DNA of 64,000 bases, from assembly GCA_965262565.1 (NCBI GenBank), contig CBDHFQ010000008.1, forward strand, positions 248,001-312,000. The letters run 5' to 3'. Origin of the DNA: CBDHFQ01 sp965262565. GTDB lineage: Bacteria > Bacteroidota > Bacteroidia > J057. Made by a program: the position numbers and the translations under genes. Positions 1 through 8,296 of the stretch are shown in pieces. The notes below the pieces were generated by a model. That model was not told the DNA's origin. It ran no database searches and worked only from the letters and a program-made list of their open reading frames with translations. Within the stretch, counting starts at the first letter, position 1. Every line of letters begins with the position of its first letter.

Positions 1-1
1 G

Positions 2-757
2 GGAACTGTCAATACTGGTGCGATAGATGACATGAATGCGTTAGCCGATCTGGCACAAGCATATGCCATGTGGTTTCATGTAGATGGAGCTTACGGAGGC
101 TTAGCAGCTACCCTGGATTCCATGAAGGGATTATACCGGGGAATGGAGAGAGCTAATTCGTTAGCGATTGATTTTCACAAATGGCTCTATCAACCCTTTG
201 AAGCAGGGTGTGTGTTGGTTCAGAATTGGGATATATTGAAACGAACTTATTTTAAAAAAGCTGATTATCTCGATGCTGCATTAGAAGGGGAGCAGAGCAG
301 GCTGAATTTTAATGAACATTATTTTCAGTTGTCCCGAAATGCTAAAGCTTTGAAAGTGTGGATGAGCCTCAAATTTTATGGGATGGCGAAAATGCGAGAT
401 ATGATTCAAAAGGATATTGACTTAGCTCGATATTTAGCTGATGAAGTGGACCAATCTTCGGACTTTGAGTTGAAGGCCAGATCTCCTTTAGCTATCGCTT
501 GTTTCAGGTATGTGGGAAAGATGACTGACGAAGAAGAAATATTGGGATTTAACCAACTGTTGATTCCTGCCCTGGAAAAAGATGGTCGCGTATTTATGGT
601 GGGTACGAAGTTGAATGGCGCATTTGTTCTTCGCGCATGTTTAATCAATCATCGAATGCATAGAGGAACGGTTGACTATCTTTTAACGGTGATCAGGGAA
701 GTAGCGGAAGGAGTTAGGATGCATAAGAACAAAGATGTTTCTCCTGCTATTTCTTAA
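2..757 (+). CDS. PLP-dependent group II amino-acid decarboxylase, C-terminal part (5' truncated by window edge)
   Basis: The reading frame is open from base 2, so the gene begins upstream of the window; the first Met at 32 is internal. The family (glutamate, aromatic amino acid and related decarboxylases) uses PLP to decarboxylate amino acids in the cytoplasm. The visible part holds the motif HVDGAYGG, whose Asp contacts the PLP ring nitrogen, and DFHKW, whose Lys (codon 179-181) should form the Schiff base. The remaining 190 residues look like the small C-terminal domain. The substrate cannot be told from this half. The gene ends convergently with the transporter gene that stops at 866, and the 108 bp between them hold no clear terminator. 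Family call is firm, substrate unknown. Confidence 0.85.
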   Translation, partial: GTVNTGAIDDMNALADLAQAYAMWFHVDGAYGGLAATLDSMKGLYRGMERANSLAIDFHKWLYQPFEAGCVLVQNWDILKRTYFKKADYLDAALEGEQSRLNFNEHYFQLSRNAKALKVWMSLKFYGMAKMRDMIQKDIDLARYLADEVDQSSDFELKARSPLAIACFRYVGKMTDEEEILGFNQLLIPALEKDGRVFMVGTKLNGAFVLRACLINHRMHRGTVDYLLTVIREVAEGVRMHKNKDVSPAIS

Positions 758-865
758 TTTCATTCAATAGGTATCCAAATAAACAGACGAAATAGTCAAT
801 AGAGGCAATTCGTGGAAAGGGATGACCTATTTGCTCTGAATAGATACAGGAAGCGATGAAAAAAA

Positions 866-2413
866 TTAATGAAATATAAGATGTACAATGCCCAGGGAAA
901 CCAATAATCCCAGGGCAAATTTGCTGAGGGTAGGGGAAGCTGATTGGATGATGGTAGGTCCTGGACGCCAACCGTATCTGAACGCACTAATACTGGATAT
1001 GCTAAATCCGATGAGAATGACCCACATGGCTCTAACGAAATAGTTCATATCGGGATAATAATGGAGAATGATAAGATGTAGGGGGATCGTTATTAAAAAG
1101 GAAATCAATGTAATTCTCGTATCAGGGGCCAGCATAAAACCTGCGGTACAAATCAGCACGACGATCCCGCAATTGATATAATATCGCAATTCATTTAAGG
1201 TATGAGTAAAGGCTGCTTCAGGATTTTCGAATTTGACATACAATAAGATCATCCCCATCACTACTCCTGTACATAAGCTTACCCATATTGCGCCTTTTCC
1301 AGCTCGCACGATTTGAGCATCTGTGGCATTCTGACGTAGATAGGTTTTATATATATCAATGGACCAAAGGGTAGCCAGTGAATTAAAGGTGGAATCTACG
1401 GTACTCATGAGAGATGCGAACAAGGCACATAAGATTAACCCTTTAGCTCCAACGGGTAAATACGTAGCGACGATATAGGGAAAAGCCATATCTGGATCGT
1501 TTAATCCTTGCTGTCCTAATATTCCTGCCAATGCAATTCCGGGAATAACGATCACAATGGCCATGAGATATTTGATCCCTCCACCTACCAATAATCCGAT
1601 CTGCGCTTCCTTGAGGTTTTTAGCCGCCAAAGCACGCTGAACGACCGTTTGATTGGCACACCAATAATTAATATTTAATAAAAACAGGCCAAATACGTGA
1701 ATCCAGGGTAGCTTGGGATGATCTGCCGGAAGGTGTAAATGCATGAGGTCGGGCGTTTTTTCATATAATGCCTGCCAACCTCCCAAATGATGAATAGTGA
1801 CGAAAACTATGACGATACCTCCTGTTAGTAAAATGAAAAATTGAATGATGTCGGTTTTAACCACAGCACCTAATCCTCCAAAATAGGTATAGGTGGCAGA
1901 AAAGAGGCCCAGGCTTATGACCAGGATAGCGATTCGGACCATGCGATCTGGATGCAAAAAGCGTAGGTAATCGGAAAAAACGAGTTCTGCGGCATATGCT
2001 CCCCAGAAAAGAGCTGCTCCCAGTGTTATTGTGGAAAATAAGGCCAAGTTAGCCAGAGAATATACTAAGCCGACAGCTTTTCCTAAGTGGCGGTTGATAA
2101 ATTGAGTAATGGTAATGATTTGTTCTTTCAGGTACAGAGGAACAAAAATGAAGGCTGCCATCAAAATGCCCTGAATGGCGTGAATTTCCAAGCTGGCCTG
2201 TGCCAAGCCATAGAGATAGGCGGAACCCATCATGCCCAGAAATTGATAACCATTGATATTAGTTGCGATAGTCGAGAGAGCGATGGAGGGCCACCTTAGG
2301 TTTCTGGAGCTAAGAAAATATTCCTCTTTACTCACATTTTTTCCCTGTCTTCCTGAAAAAGCTGTCAGGAAGATGATGATAAAGTAACTTATGACAATGA
2401 TCAGATCCAGCAT
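866..2413 (-). CDS. Sodium:solute symporter family (SSS/SLC5) transporter
   Basis: This is a 515-residue inner-membrane protein with about 13-14 hydrophobic segments, the usual size for SSS transporters that take up sugars, sugar acids, amino acids or vitamins with Na+. Family marks are the early segment STIATNINGYQFLGM (TM1-2 region), the GGLGAVVKTDIIQF stretch typical of TM5, and ASLMSTVDSTFNSLATLWS followed by DIYK, which matches the Na+-site region of SGLT-like members. The substrate is not readable from sequence. It is the last gene of a minus-strand set after the LLM monooxygenase (15-bp gap) and the aldo/keto reductase, so it may import a compound processed by them; that link is inference. 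ATG start. Confidence 0.9.
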   Translation of the reverse strand: MLDLIIVISYFIIIFLTAFSGRQGKNVSKEEYFLSSRNLRWPSIALSTIATNINGYQFLGMMGSAYLYGLAQASLEIHAIQGILMAAFIFVPLYLKEQIITITQFINRHLGKAVGLVYSLANLALFSTITLGAALFWGAYAAELVFSDYLRFLHPDRMVRIAILVISLGLFSATYTYFGGLGAVVKTDIIQFFILLTGGIVIVFVTIHHLGGWQALYEKTPDLMHLHLPADHPKLPWIHVFGLFLLNINYWCANQTVVQRALAAKNLKEAQIGLLVGGGIKYLMAIVIVIPGIALAGILGQQGLNDPDMAFPYIVATYLPVGAKGLILCALFASLMSTVDSTFNSLATLWSIDIYKTYLRQNATDAQIVRAGKGAIWVSLCTGVVMGMILLYVKFENPEAAFTHTLNELRYYINCGIVVLICTAGFMLAPDTRITLISFLITIPLHLIILHYYPDMNYFVRAMWVILIGFSISSISAFRYGWRPGPTIIQSASPTLSKFALGLLVSLGIVHLIFH

Positions 2414-2428
2414 GGATAAAACAAGTGG

Positions 2429-3601
2429 TTATCTACGAATTCCTGCTGCTAGTGGTGTATTAGGCACTTCTGATGGAATTCTCTTTTGTATTTGTGGCAT
2501 TGAAAAGGTTTTTAGTTCAGGAAGTACGTATTTTGCAAAAAGATCACATTCGGTTTTATGGGGATATCCTGAAAATATAAAGGCTCTCATGCCCATTGAC
2601 ATATATCTTCTAATTTTATCTCTTACTTGATCTGGATTTCCTACTAATGCAGCTCCACAACCTGATCTCCCTCTTCCTATACCGGTCCACATGTTCGCTT
2701 CCACGTAGCCTTCTGCATCTGATAAGTCTCGCATGGTCGCTTGTCTGGCTACTCCGTAGGATTTAGCGTCCAGTGCCCGCTCTCTGATTTCTTTTCCTTT
2801 TTCGGGAGCAAGATGCGAAACCAGCTTCTGCGCTGCCTCTTGCGCTTCCAGTTCTGTTTCCCTTACGATCACATGAATTCGAAGTCCATAATCTACTTTC
2901 CTCCCATAGGAAGCTGCTTGTTGGCTCATCGTACTCATCAGGTCGTGCAATTTATCTTCCGTTTCTGGCCACATTAGATATACATCGCAATGTTCAGCAC
3001 ACAGATCAACGCCTGGAGGAGAATACCCTCCGAAGTACAATAGAGGCCCCCCGTTCTGTTGATAAGGCTTTACCGGATCAGTGGGGAGCTGAATATCATA
3101 AAATTGGCCTTTGAACTGGATTTCCTCTTGTGTCCAGGCCTGTTTAAGGATGGTAATGACTTCTCTGGAACGCTGATATCGATCCGCTGAGCTGAGTTCC
3201 GTTCCCGGTAAATTGGAAGAGATAATGTTAAGGGTCAGCCTTCCTTGTAGAATATGATCTAGGGTAGCGATTGTTCTGGCCAACATAGGGGGATGGATTT
3301 CTCCACATCGAATCGCAGGTAGTAGATTGATTTGTTTGGTGAGTGGAGCTACAGCAGAAGCGAAAGTAAGCGTATCTTGACCTACCTGATAGGAAGAAGG
3401 ACACAATATATTGTTAAATCCATTACGATCAGCAGTGAGCAACACTTCAGAAGTATTCTCCCAATTACTTTTGTATCTTATGTTATGAGCTCCCAAATAT
3501 TCATCATCTCCGTTACACAATGGAGCAAACCAGGCAATCTCGGCCCCTGCAAATGGTTCTGATCTGGGCTTTATAACTGAATGGGATGATTGATGATCCA
3601 T
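2429..3601 (-). CDS. LLM-class flavin-dependent monooxygenase (SsuD-like)
   Basis: This 390-residue bacterial luciferase-like TIM barrel resembles the alkanesulfonate monooxygenase branch, which uses reduced FMN and O2. Features include an N-terminal IAWFAPLCNGDDEYLG strand, the mid-barrel GRLTLNIISSNLPG segment (SsuD-type GRLLINVVTG region), and a C-terminal LVGNPDQVRDKIRRYMSMG followed by AFIFSGYPH, nearly diagnostic for SsuD relatives. No ssuE reductase or ABC transporter lies beside it, so sulfonate use is unproven; other members oxidise nitrilotriacetate, dibenzothiophene sulfone or similar compounds. It sits 15 bp upstream of the SSS transporter gene and 81 bp downstream of the aldo/keto reductase gene on the same strand, suggesting one transcript. 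Confidence 0.85.
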   Translation of the reverse strand: MDHQSSHSVIKPRSEPFAGAEIAWFAPLCNGDDEYLGAHNIRYKSNWENTSEVLLTADRNGFNNILCPSSYQVGQDTLTFASAVAPLTKQINLLPAIRCGEIHPPMLARTIATLDHILQGRLTLNIISSNLPGTELSSADRYQRSREVITILKQAWTQEEIQFKGQFYDIQLPTDPVKPYQQNGGPLLYFGGYSPPGVDLCAEHCDVYLMWPETEDKLHDLMSTMSQQAASYGRKVDYGLRIHVIVRETELEAQEAAQKLVSHLAPEKGKEIRERALDAKSYGVARQATMRDLSDAEGYVEANMWTGIGRGRSGCGAALVGNPDQVRDKIRRYMSMGMRAFIFSGYPHKTECDLFAKYVLPELKTFSMPQIQKRIPSEVPNTPLAAGIRR

Positions 3602-3682
3602 AAAGTGCGAGTAGTTCGTATAAGTATTTCAAAAATTCCTTTAAAATAGCACGAAATTTCCAACAACTCCTATTGCTTTGCT

Positions 3683-4609
3683 CTAGGGGACGGGTTCTCC
3701 TGTAGATGCTTCCCATAATGCGTACCAATCCTCATGAGAAATGTGTATATCACATGCTGTTTTCGCAGCTTTTACTCTTTCGATATTTGCCGTTCCTAAT
3801 ACCGGGATGACTCCAGAAGGATGTTTCATCACCCAGGCTAGCAGGAGTTGATCCAACCCACAGGAATAAGTTTCGCATAATTCATCTGTAACCTGAAGAA
3901 TTCGCTGGATGCGTTTGTTTGGTTGTTGAGCAAAGAAGGCTCCACCTGCCAGTGGGGACCATGCAGTAGGGGTAATATGATGCTGAAGACATTGTAAAAG
4001 CATGTCATTATAGAAAGGTGCTAATTGCAGGAGAGAAACTTCTATCTGATGAGTGACAAGCGGAAAGAGATGTTGAAGGAATTCAAATTGTTTGTGGGTA
4101 AAATTGGAAACACCGAAAGCACGCACTTTACCTGATGTCTGTAATTGAGTGAAGGTTTCTGCGATCTCGTAAGGATTCATTAAAAAATCTGGCCTGTGTA
4201 GCAATAACACATCAATGTAATCCGTTTGAAGCGCCTGTAACGAATTTTCTACGGATTGAATAATGTGTTTAGGGGTGCTATCATAACTTTTGATTCGGTG
4301 AACTGGTCTAGTAGGTGCCATGAAACGGATGCCACACTTGGTGGTGAGTTGCATATGAGCTCTTAAACTTGAGCGCCCTTTAATCACTTCCCCAAATTCT
4401 GCTTCTGTAGTATAACCTCCATAAATATCTGCATGGTCGAAGTCTGTCAATCCCAACTCCAAACACTGGTGAATAAAGGTTTCATATTCTTTGGTCGACA
4501 TATTCACTCCCCAGGCACCTAATCGCATAGTTCCTATAACGAGTGGTGAGAATGAGAGGGGATGTGTCTTAGGGGGAGTTTCGTTCATTTCTTGCGTATT
4601 ATTAGACAT
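3683..4609 (-). CDS. Aldo/keto reductase (YdhF-like)
   Basis: A 308-residue NAD(P)H-dependent (alpha/beta)8 reductase. The catalytic tetrad is visible: Asp58 and Tyr63 in FDHADIYGGY, Lys91 in LTTKCGI, and His138 in VLLLHRPD. The motif GTMRLGAWG near the start and GVIPVLGTANIERV near the end (cofactor phosphate loop) match the E. coli YdhF branch. It probably reduces aldehydes or ketones; the substrate is unknown. It is the first gene of the minus-strand trio with the LLM monooxygenase and the SSS transporter. The upstream gap to the divergent thioredoxin-like gene is 116 bp with no recognised promoter. ATG start. Confidence 0.9.
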   Translation of the reverse strand: MSNNTQEMNETPPKTHPLSFSPLVIGTMRLGAWGVNMSTKEYETFIHQCLELGLTDFDHADIYGGYTTEAEFGEVIKGRSSLRAHMQLTTKCGIRFMAPTRPVHRIKSYDSTPKHIIQSVENSLQALQTDYIDVLLLHRPDFLMNPYEIAETFTQLQTSGKVRAFGVSNFTHKQFEFLQHLFPLVTHQIEVSLLQLAPFYNDMLLQCLQHHITPTAWSPLAGGAFFAQQPNKRIQRILQVTDELCETYSCGLDQLLLAWVMKHPSGVIPVLGTANIERVKAAKTACDIHISHEDWYALWEASTGEPVP

Positions 4610-4725
4610 AGGAGCAATAGTTCGTTAGATCGGAAAAGATATATAACCTAATAAGAAAAAACGATAGATTCATCCTTCTTAAATCGTATATTCAATAATT
4701 AACCAGCTTTTCAAGACTAAATACT

Positions 4726-5868
4726 ATGAAATCGTTTACGCTATCATTGCTTATTGGGACTCTTTGCGGATGGATCATTATACATACTGCCTGGGCCCAG
4801 GATCAGGAACCTCCTAAGCCTGAGATCTTGGCGATAGGTTCGGCTGCTCCAGACTTTTCTCTGCCAGGAGTGGACGATCGAACCTACAGCCTGAGTGATT
4901 TTGGTGAATCTAAGGTACTGGCGATTGTGTTTAGTTGTAATCATTGTCCTACTGCACAGGCATATGAAGACCGTCTGGTCCAATTGCGTAAGGATTATAA
5001 GGAAGATGAGTTGGCGCTGGTAGTCATTTCTCCCAATAGTCCTAAATCTGTTTCACTTAGCGAGTTGGGGTATACTGATCTGGGGGATTCTTTTGAGGAT
5101 ATGAAGATTCGTGCCAATGACCGAGGGTTTTCTTTTCCCTATCTGTATGATGGAGATGATCAGGCTACTTCTCTGGCTTACGGACCTATTGCTACTCCTC
5201 ATGCTTTTGTGTTTGATGAAGATCGCCTACTACAATATGTGGGAAGGCTAGATGGATCCGAAAAACCTGGTACGGCAAATGCTGAGGATATTCGGAATGC
5301 CATTGATGCTTTGTTAACAGGAGAAACTCCTGCTTTAGCTAAGACAAAGACCTTTGGTTGTTCTGTCAAATGGGCATGGAAAACGGAGTGGAAAGAGCGA
5401 CAATTAGCTGAATGGGCTGAGCTACCTGTTACTATGGAAGAGGCAGATATGGATCAGCTCAAAGAAGTAGTAAAAAATGAACAAGGGGAGAAATTGAGAT
5501 TGATTAATTTATGGGCAACATGGTGTGGACCTTGTGTGATGGAGTTTCCCGAGTTTGTGGCTATGGATCGCATGTACAGGGATCGCAATTTCGAATTCAT
5601 TTCTATTAGCACGGATCGGCCAAATGCGCAAGCACAGGCGTTGAAACTATTGAAGAAATGGGAAGCTTCTAATACTAACTACCGAGCTACTTCCGAAGAT
5701 AAATATGCGCTCATTGAAGCTATTGACCCTGAATGGCAGGGAGCCTTGCCTTACACGATATTAGTAGCACCAGGAGGAGAAGTCGTATATCGGCAGGAAG
5801 GTGCCATTGATGTATTAGCGATTAAAAAAGCAATTGTAGATCATGAGTTAATGGGAAGGGTATATTAA
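4726..5868 (+). CDS. Secreted two-domain redoxin: peroxiredoxin-like domain plus TlpA-like thioredoxin domain
   Basis: The protein has 380 residues. Residues 1-24 are a signal peptide, so it acts outside the cytoplasm. Residues about 35-195 form an AhpC/TSA-like thioredoxin fold starting GSAAPDFSLPGVD, with a CNHCP active site (Cys71, Cys74). Residues about 225-375 form a second thioredoxin fold of the TlpA/ResA kind with the classical WCGPC (Cys267, Cys270) and a cis-Pro region ALPYTILV. A CxxC in each domain suggests an internal electron relay or disulfide reductase role; the partner is unknown. The 3' end overlaps the convergent dinB gene by 21 bp. ATG start with a good signal peptide. Confidence 0.85.
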   Translation: MKSFTLSLLIGTLCGWIIIHTAWAQDQEPPKPEILAIGSAAPDFSLPGVDDRTYSLSDFGESKVLAIVFSCNHCPTAQAYEDRLVQLRKDYKEDELALVVISPNSPKSVSLSELGYTDLGDSFEDMKIRANDRGFSFPYLYDGDDQATSLAYGPIATPHAFVFDEDRLLQYVGRLDGSEKPGTANAEDIRNAIDALLTGETPALAKTKTFGCSVKWAWKTEWKERQLAEWAELPVTMEEADMDQLKEVVKNEQGEKLRLINLWATWCGPCVMEFPEFVAMDRMYRDRNFEFISISTDRPNAQAQALKLLKKWEASNTNYRATSEDKYALIEAIDPEWQGALPYTILVAPGGEVVYRQEGAIDVLAIKKAIVDHELMGRVY

Positions 5869-7020
5869 ATCTGTCATCCCGCTTGCTTTTCCGATAGCTT
5901 TAGTGCCGTATTTGTATCTGATAGCATCCAGTGCCTGATAGAGATCTGCTTGTCGGAAGGTATCTGTGAAAAGATCTATTTGTGGGTGACCGTATACCAA
6001 TCCGCTCAACCGAACGCCTATTAATCTAACGCGTAAGCGGCGTTGGTACAATTTCTCAAATAACTGGAGCGCTTTTTCTACTAATAATTGATCATCAGCA
6101 GAGTAGGTGAGATGTAGTTGGCGGGAAACAGTATCAAAATTAGCGTACCGAAGTTTGACAGTGATACAGCTGCATAATTTTTTCGATTCTCTTAATTGGA
6201 AAGTCAGTTTTTCTGTCATACGGGTAAGGATACTGCGCAAATGAAACACGTCTATCGTATCTTGTTCAAAGGTTCTTTCAGTGGAGAAGGACTTCCGTCG
6301 GCTTTGCATGATGACAGGACGATCATCTTCTCCTCTGGCACTTCGATATAGAAATTTACCTGTGGCTCCAAATGTATGCTCCAGGATAGGTCTTGGAATT
6401 TGCCGTAAAGTTTCGATCTTTCTGACTCCCATATAAGTCAGGTTTCTAGCGGTTTTTTCTCCTATGGATGGAATACGACTGACATGTTTAGGAGCCAGAT
6501 ACGTGTGAATAGAATGTGCGGGAACTTCTTTGGCACCATTGGGCTTAGCATCTCTTGTCGCCACTTTAGATATAAGTTTGTTAATGGAGAGCCCGAAAGA
6601 AATGGGTAAGCCCGTTTCTTTTTTAATGCGTTCCTGAATCATCAGCGCCCATTTGTAACATCCAAAAAAGCGATCCATTCCTGTCAGATCCAGATAGAAT
6701 TCATCTATAGATGTTTTTTCGTATAGGGGAACATTCTCTTCAATTACTTCAGTTACGAGATGTGAATATTGTGAATAGGCTTCATAATCTCCGTGAATGA
6801 ATACCGCATGAGGGCATAAATGTCTCGCCAGACGAATAGGCATTGCCGACCTAATGCCAAAAGTACGGGCTTCATAGCTGGCGGAAGCGACTACTCCCCG
6901 AGCTCCTTTTCCTCCGATAATAAGTGGAATCCCATGTAGCCTACGATCTTTTAATCTCTCTACAGAAACAAAAAAAGCGTCCAGATCCATATGTGCTATA
7001 GCCCTAGATGTATAGTCCAT
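5848..7020 (-). CDS. dinB: DNA polymerase IV (Y-family translesion polymerase)
   Basis: This 390-residue Y-family polymerase copies past damaged bases in the cytoplasm. Catalytic metal ligands are seen in HMDLDAFFVSVE (Asp12) and SIDEFYLDLTG (Asp106, Glu107). The steric and fingers region RGVVASASYEARTFGIRSAMP, the helix-hairpin-helix at IPSIGEKTARNLTYMG and the little-finger domain in the last 130 residues are all present. There is no clear C-terminal clamp-binding peptide of the QxxL type at the extreme end, though QIDLFTD around residues 350-360 is a candidate. It stands alone on the minus strand, downstream of a strong terminator, and no LexA box was recognised. Confidence 0.96.
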   Translation of the reverse strand: MDYTSRAIAHMDLDAFFVSVERLKDRRLHGIPLIIGGKGARGVVASASYEARTFGIRSAMPIRLARHLCPHAVFIHGDYEAYSQYSHLVTEVIEENVPLYEKTSIDEFYLDLTGMDRFFGCYKWALMIQERIKKETGLPISFGLSINKLISKVATRDAKPNGAKEVPAHSIHTYLAPKHVSRIPSIGEKTARNLTYMGVRKIETLRQIPRPILEHTFGATGKFLYRSARGEDDRPVIMQSRRKSFSTERTFEQDTIDVFHLRSILTRMTEKLTFQLRESKKLCSCITVKLRYANFDTVSRQLHLTYSADDQLLVEKALQLFEKLYQRRLRVRLIGVRLSGLVYGHPQIDLFTDTFRQADLYQALDAIRYKYGTKAIGKASGMTDLIYPSH

Positions 7021-7115
7021 ACTGCCGATATTTCTATTTTTAGTATTAATCTAGGTAAAACAACGGGTATTCACTAATTTTGTTGCCCATTTAGCTAAAA
7101 ATATTAGTTATTATG

Positions 7116-7150
7116 ATCAAAAAAAGAGGACTAAGGCCTCTTTTTTTGAT
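7116..7150 (-). terminator. Intrinsic terminator with perfect 14-bp inverted repeat
   Basis: Bases 7116-7129 and 7137-7150 are perfect complements (14 bp) around a 7-nt loop, and each arm carries a run of seven A or T. Read on the minus strand it ends the small membrane protein gene (stop at 7166) and isolates dinB downstream. It would also work in the plus direction. Confidence 0.8.
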
Positions 7151-7165
7151 ATGTATGGAAAAGAA

Positions 7166-7414
7166 TTAGTCGAACTTTCCTGCATCGATCGTTTTCTGAC
7201 CGGGAAAAGCGAGGATACCTATACCGAGTACAGACACTACGCTCCCATAAAATATGCGCCAATTAAGGTTTTCTGCATCGCTATTTTTTAGAACAACTTC
7301 TTTTCCATTAATTTCTTTAGTGATTTCGGTAGAATCTCCTCTTGAACATCCGACAATAAGAACTACTAGTCCGATGAAAAGAAGAGATAATCCCAAGGTA
7401 TTTTTAATGCTCAT
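7166..7414 (-). CDS. Small membrane protein or lipoprotein, DUF3185-like
   Basis: An 82-residue protein with two hydrophobic segments (about 8-22 and 53-69) separated by a polar, charged loop. The first segment ends in IVGC (Cys23), which fits a lipobox, so it may be a lipoprotein; alternatively it is a two-pass hairpin. The layout and the final GSVVSVLGIGILAF segment resemble small DUF3185-type proteins of unknown role. It is a single-gene unit with the strong terminator at 7116-7150 behind it. ATG start. No function can be assigned. Confidence 0.6.
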   Translation of the reverse strand: MSIKNTLGLSLLFIGLVVLIVGCSRGDSTEITKEINGKEVVLKNSDAENLNWRIFYGSVVSVLGIGILAFPGQKTIDAGKFD

Positions 7415-7519
7415 TATATTAGATAGTTAGCTGGTGTATATTTATCTGCAATTATACTAATAGATATAAATGAAGAAAAATAAACAAATTAGGTTTTTTA
7501 TCTACCAGCTAAAAAAACA

Positions 7520-8053
7520 TTAAATAATTTGCTCTTTATCAAAATATGGATGAGAAAAAATAATTTCAGGTAAAGAATGATCGATTAAGATGTCATCAAT
7601 AAAATCATCCAGAAGTTCGAAGTGCCCTCCATATTCCGAACCAAGTTCAATCTGAATAGCTTGTATATAACAAGCTTTTTGTAATATATGCTGATCGTGA
7701 TTACCGGAAAGTTGGAGATGTTGTGCTTTTCGGCGAACTATATCTAACACGTCAACAGAATCTTCGGAAAAGCTGCATTCGATAGCATCTCCCAGATATT
7801 CTAACACCAGGGGATCATTGGGATAGAGTTGAAGATACCTGCAAAGAATATACACAGCAGCATTAGGAAAGTCCGTCAGGCATAAAAATTTGGCTGATAG
7901 AAGAATTAATCCTCTGTGGAAAGGCATTTTCAGGAGCCAATACATAAGTTCTTTGTAGAGGTAAAGGAAATCTTGCAGCGAAACTCCTTCAGTACATTTG
8001 ATGTACATCCATAGCAAAAGTGATTTAACATCCGAAAAATGGGCTGATTTCAT
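7520..8053 (-). CDS. Hypothetical helical protein (TPR-like appearance)
   Basis: A 177-residue protein that I do not recognise. It is rich in Leu, Asp and aromatic residues and predicted mostly helical. The stretch from about residue 55 to 90 (AVYILCRYLQLYPNDPLVLEYLGDAIE) reads like one tetratricopeptide-type helix pair. There is no signal peptide and no membrane segment, so it is probably cytoplasmic. The acidic C-terminus ends without a domain signature. It is monocistronic, 105 bp from the next gene downstream and 243 bp from the flavoprotein gene upstream; that 243-bp gap shows no other feature. Confidence 0.55.
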   Translation of the reverse strand: MKSAHFSDVKSLLLWMYIKCTEGVSLQDFLYLYKELMYWLLKMPFHRGLILLSAKFLCLTDFPNAAVYILCRYLQLYPNDPLVLEYLGDAIECSFSEDSVDVLDIVRRKAQHLQLSGNHDQHILQKACYIQAIQIELGSEYGGHFELLDDFIDDILIDHSLPEIIFSHPYFDKEQII

Positions 8054-8296
8054 AGTTTTGTGTGCATTAAAAGGTCAAGTGTGAAAGAAAATCGAAACGA
8101 AGAATAACAGTCTTCGGTAAATAAAAGAACGTCTTTTCTTATATATTCGAAATAAGTCCCCAACATCTTAACCAGAAGGGGAAGAAAAATTTTACTTATT
8201 TCGTAATGGCCTGAATGGCAGTAAGTTGTAGTAGGTCAAAAAAATGTAAAAAGAGAACATTCTACCTAAAAGACTCCAGGCCGAGACAAATGTTGA

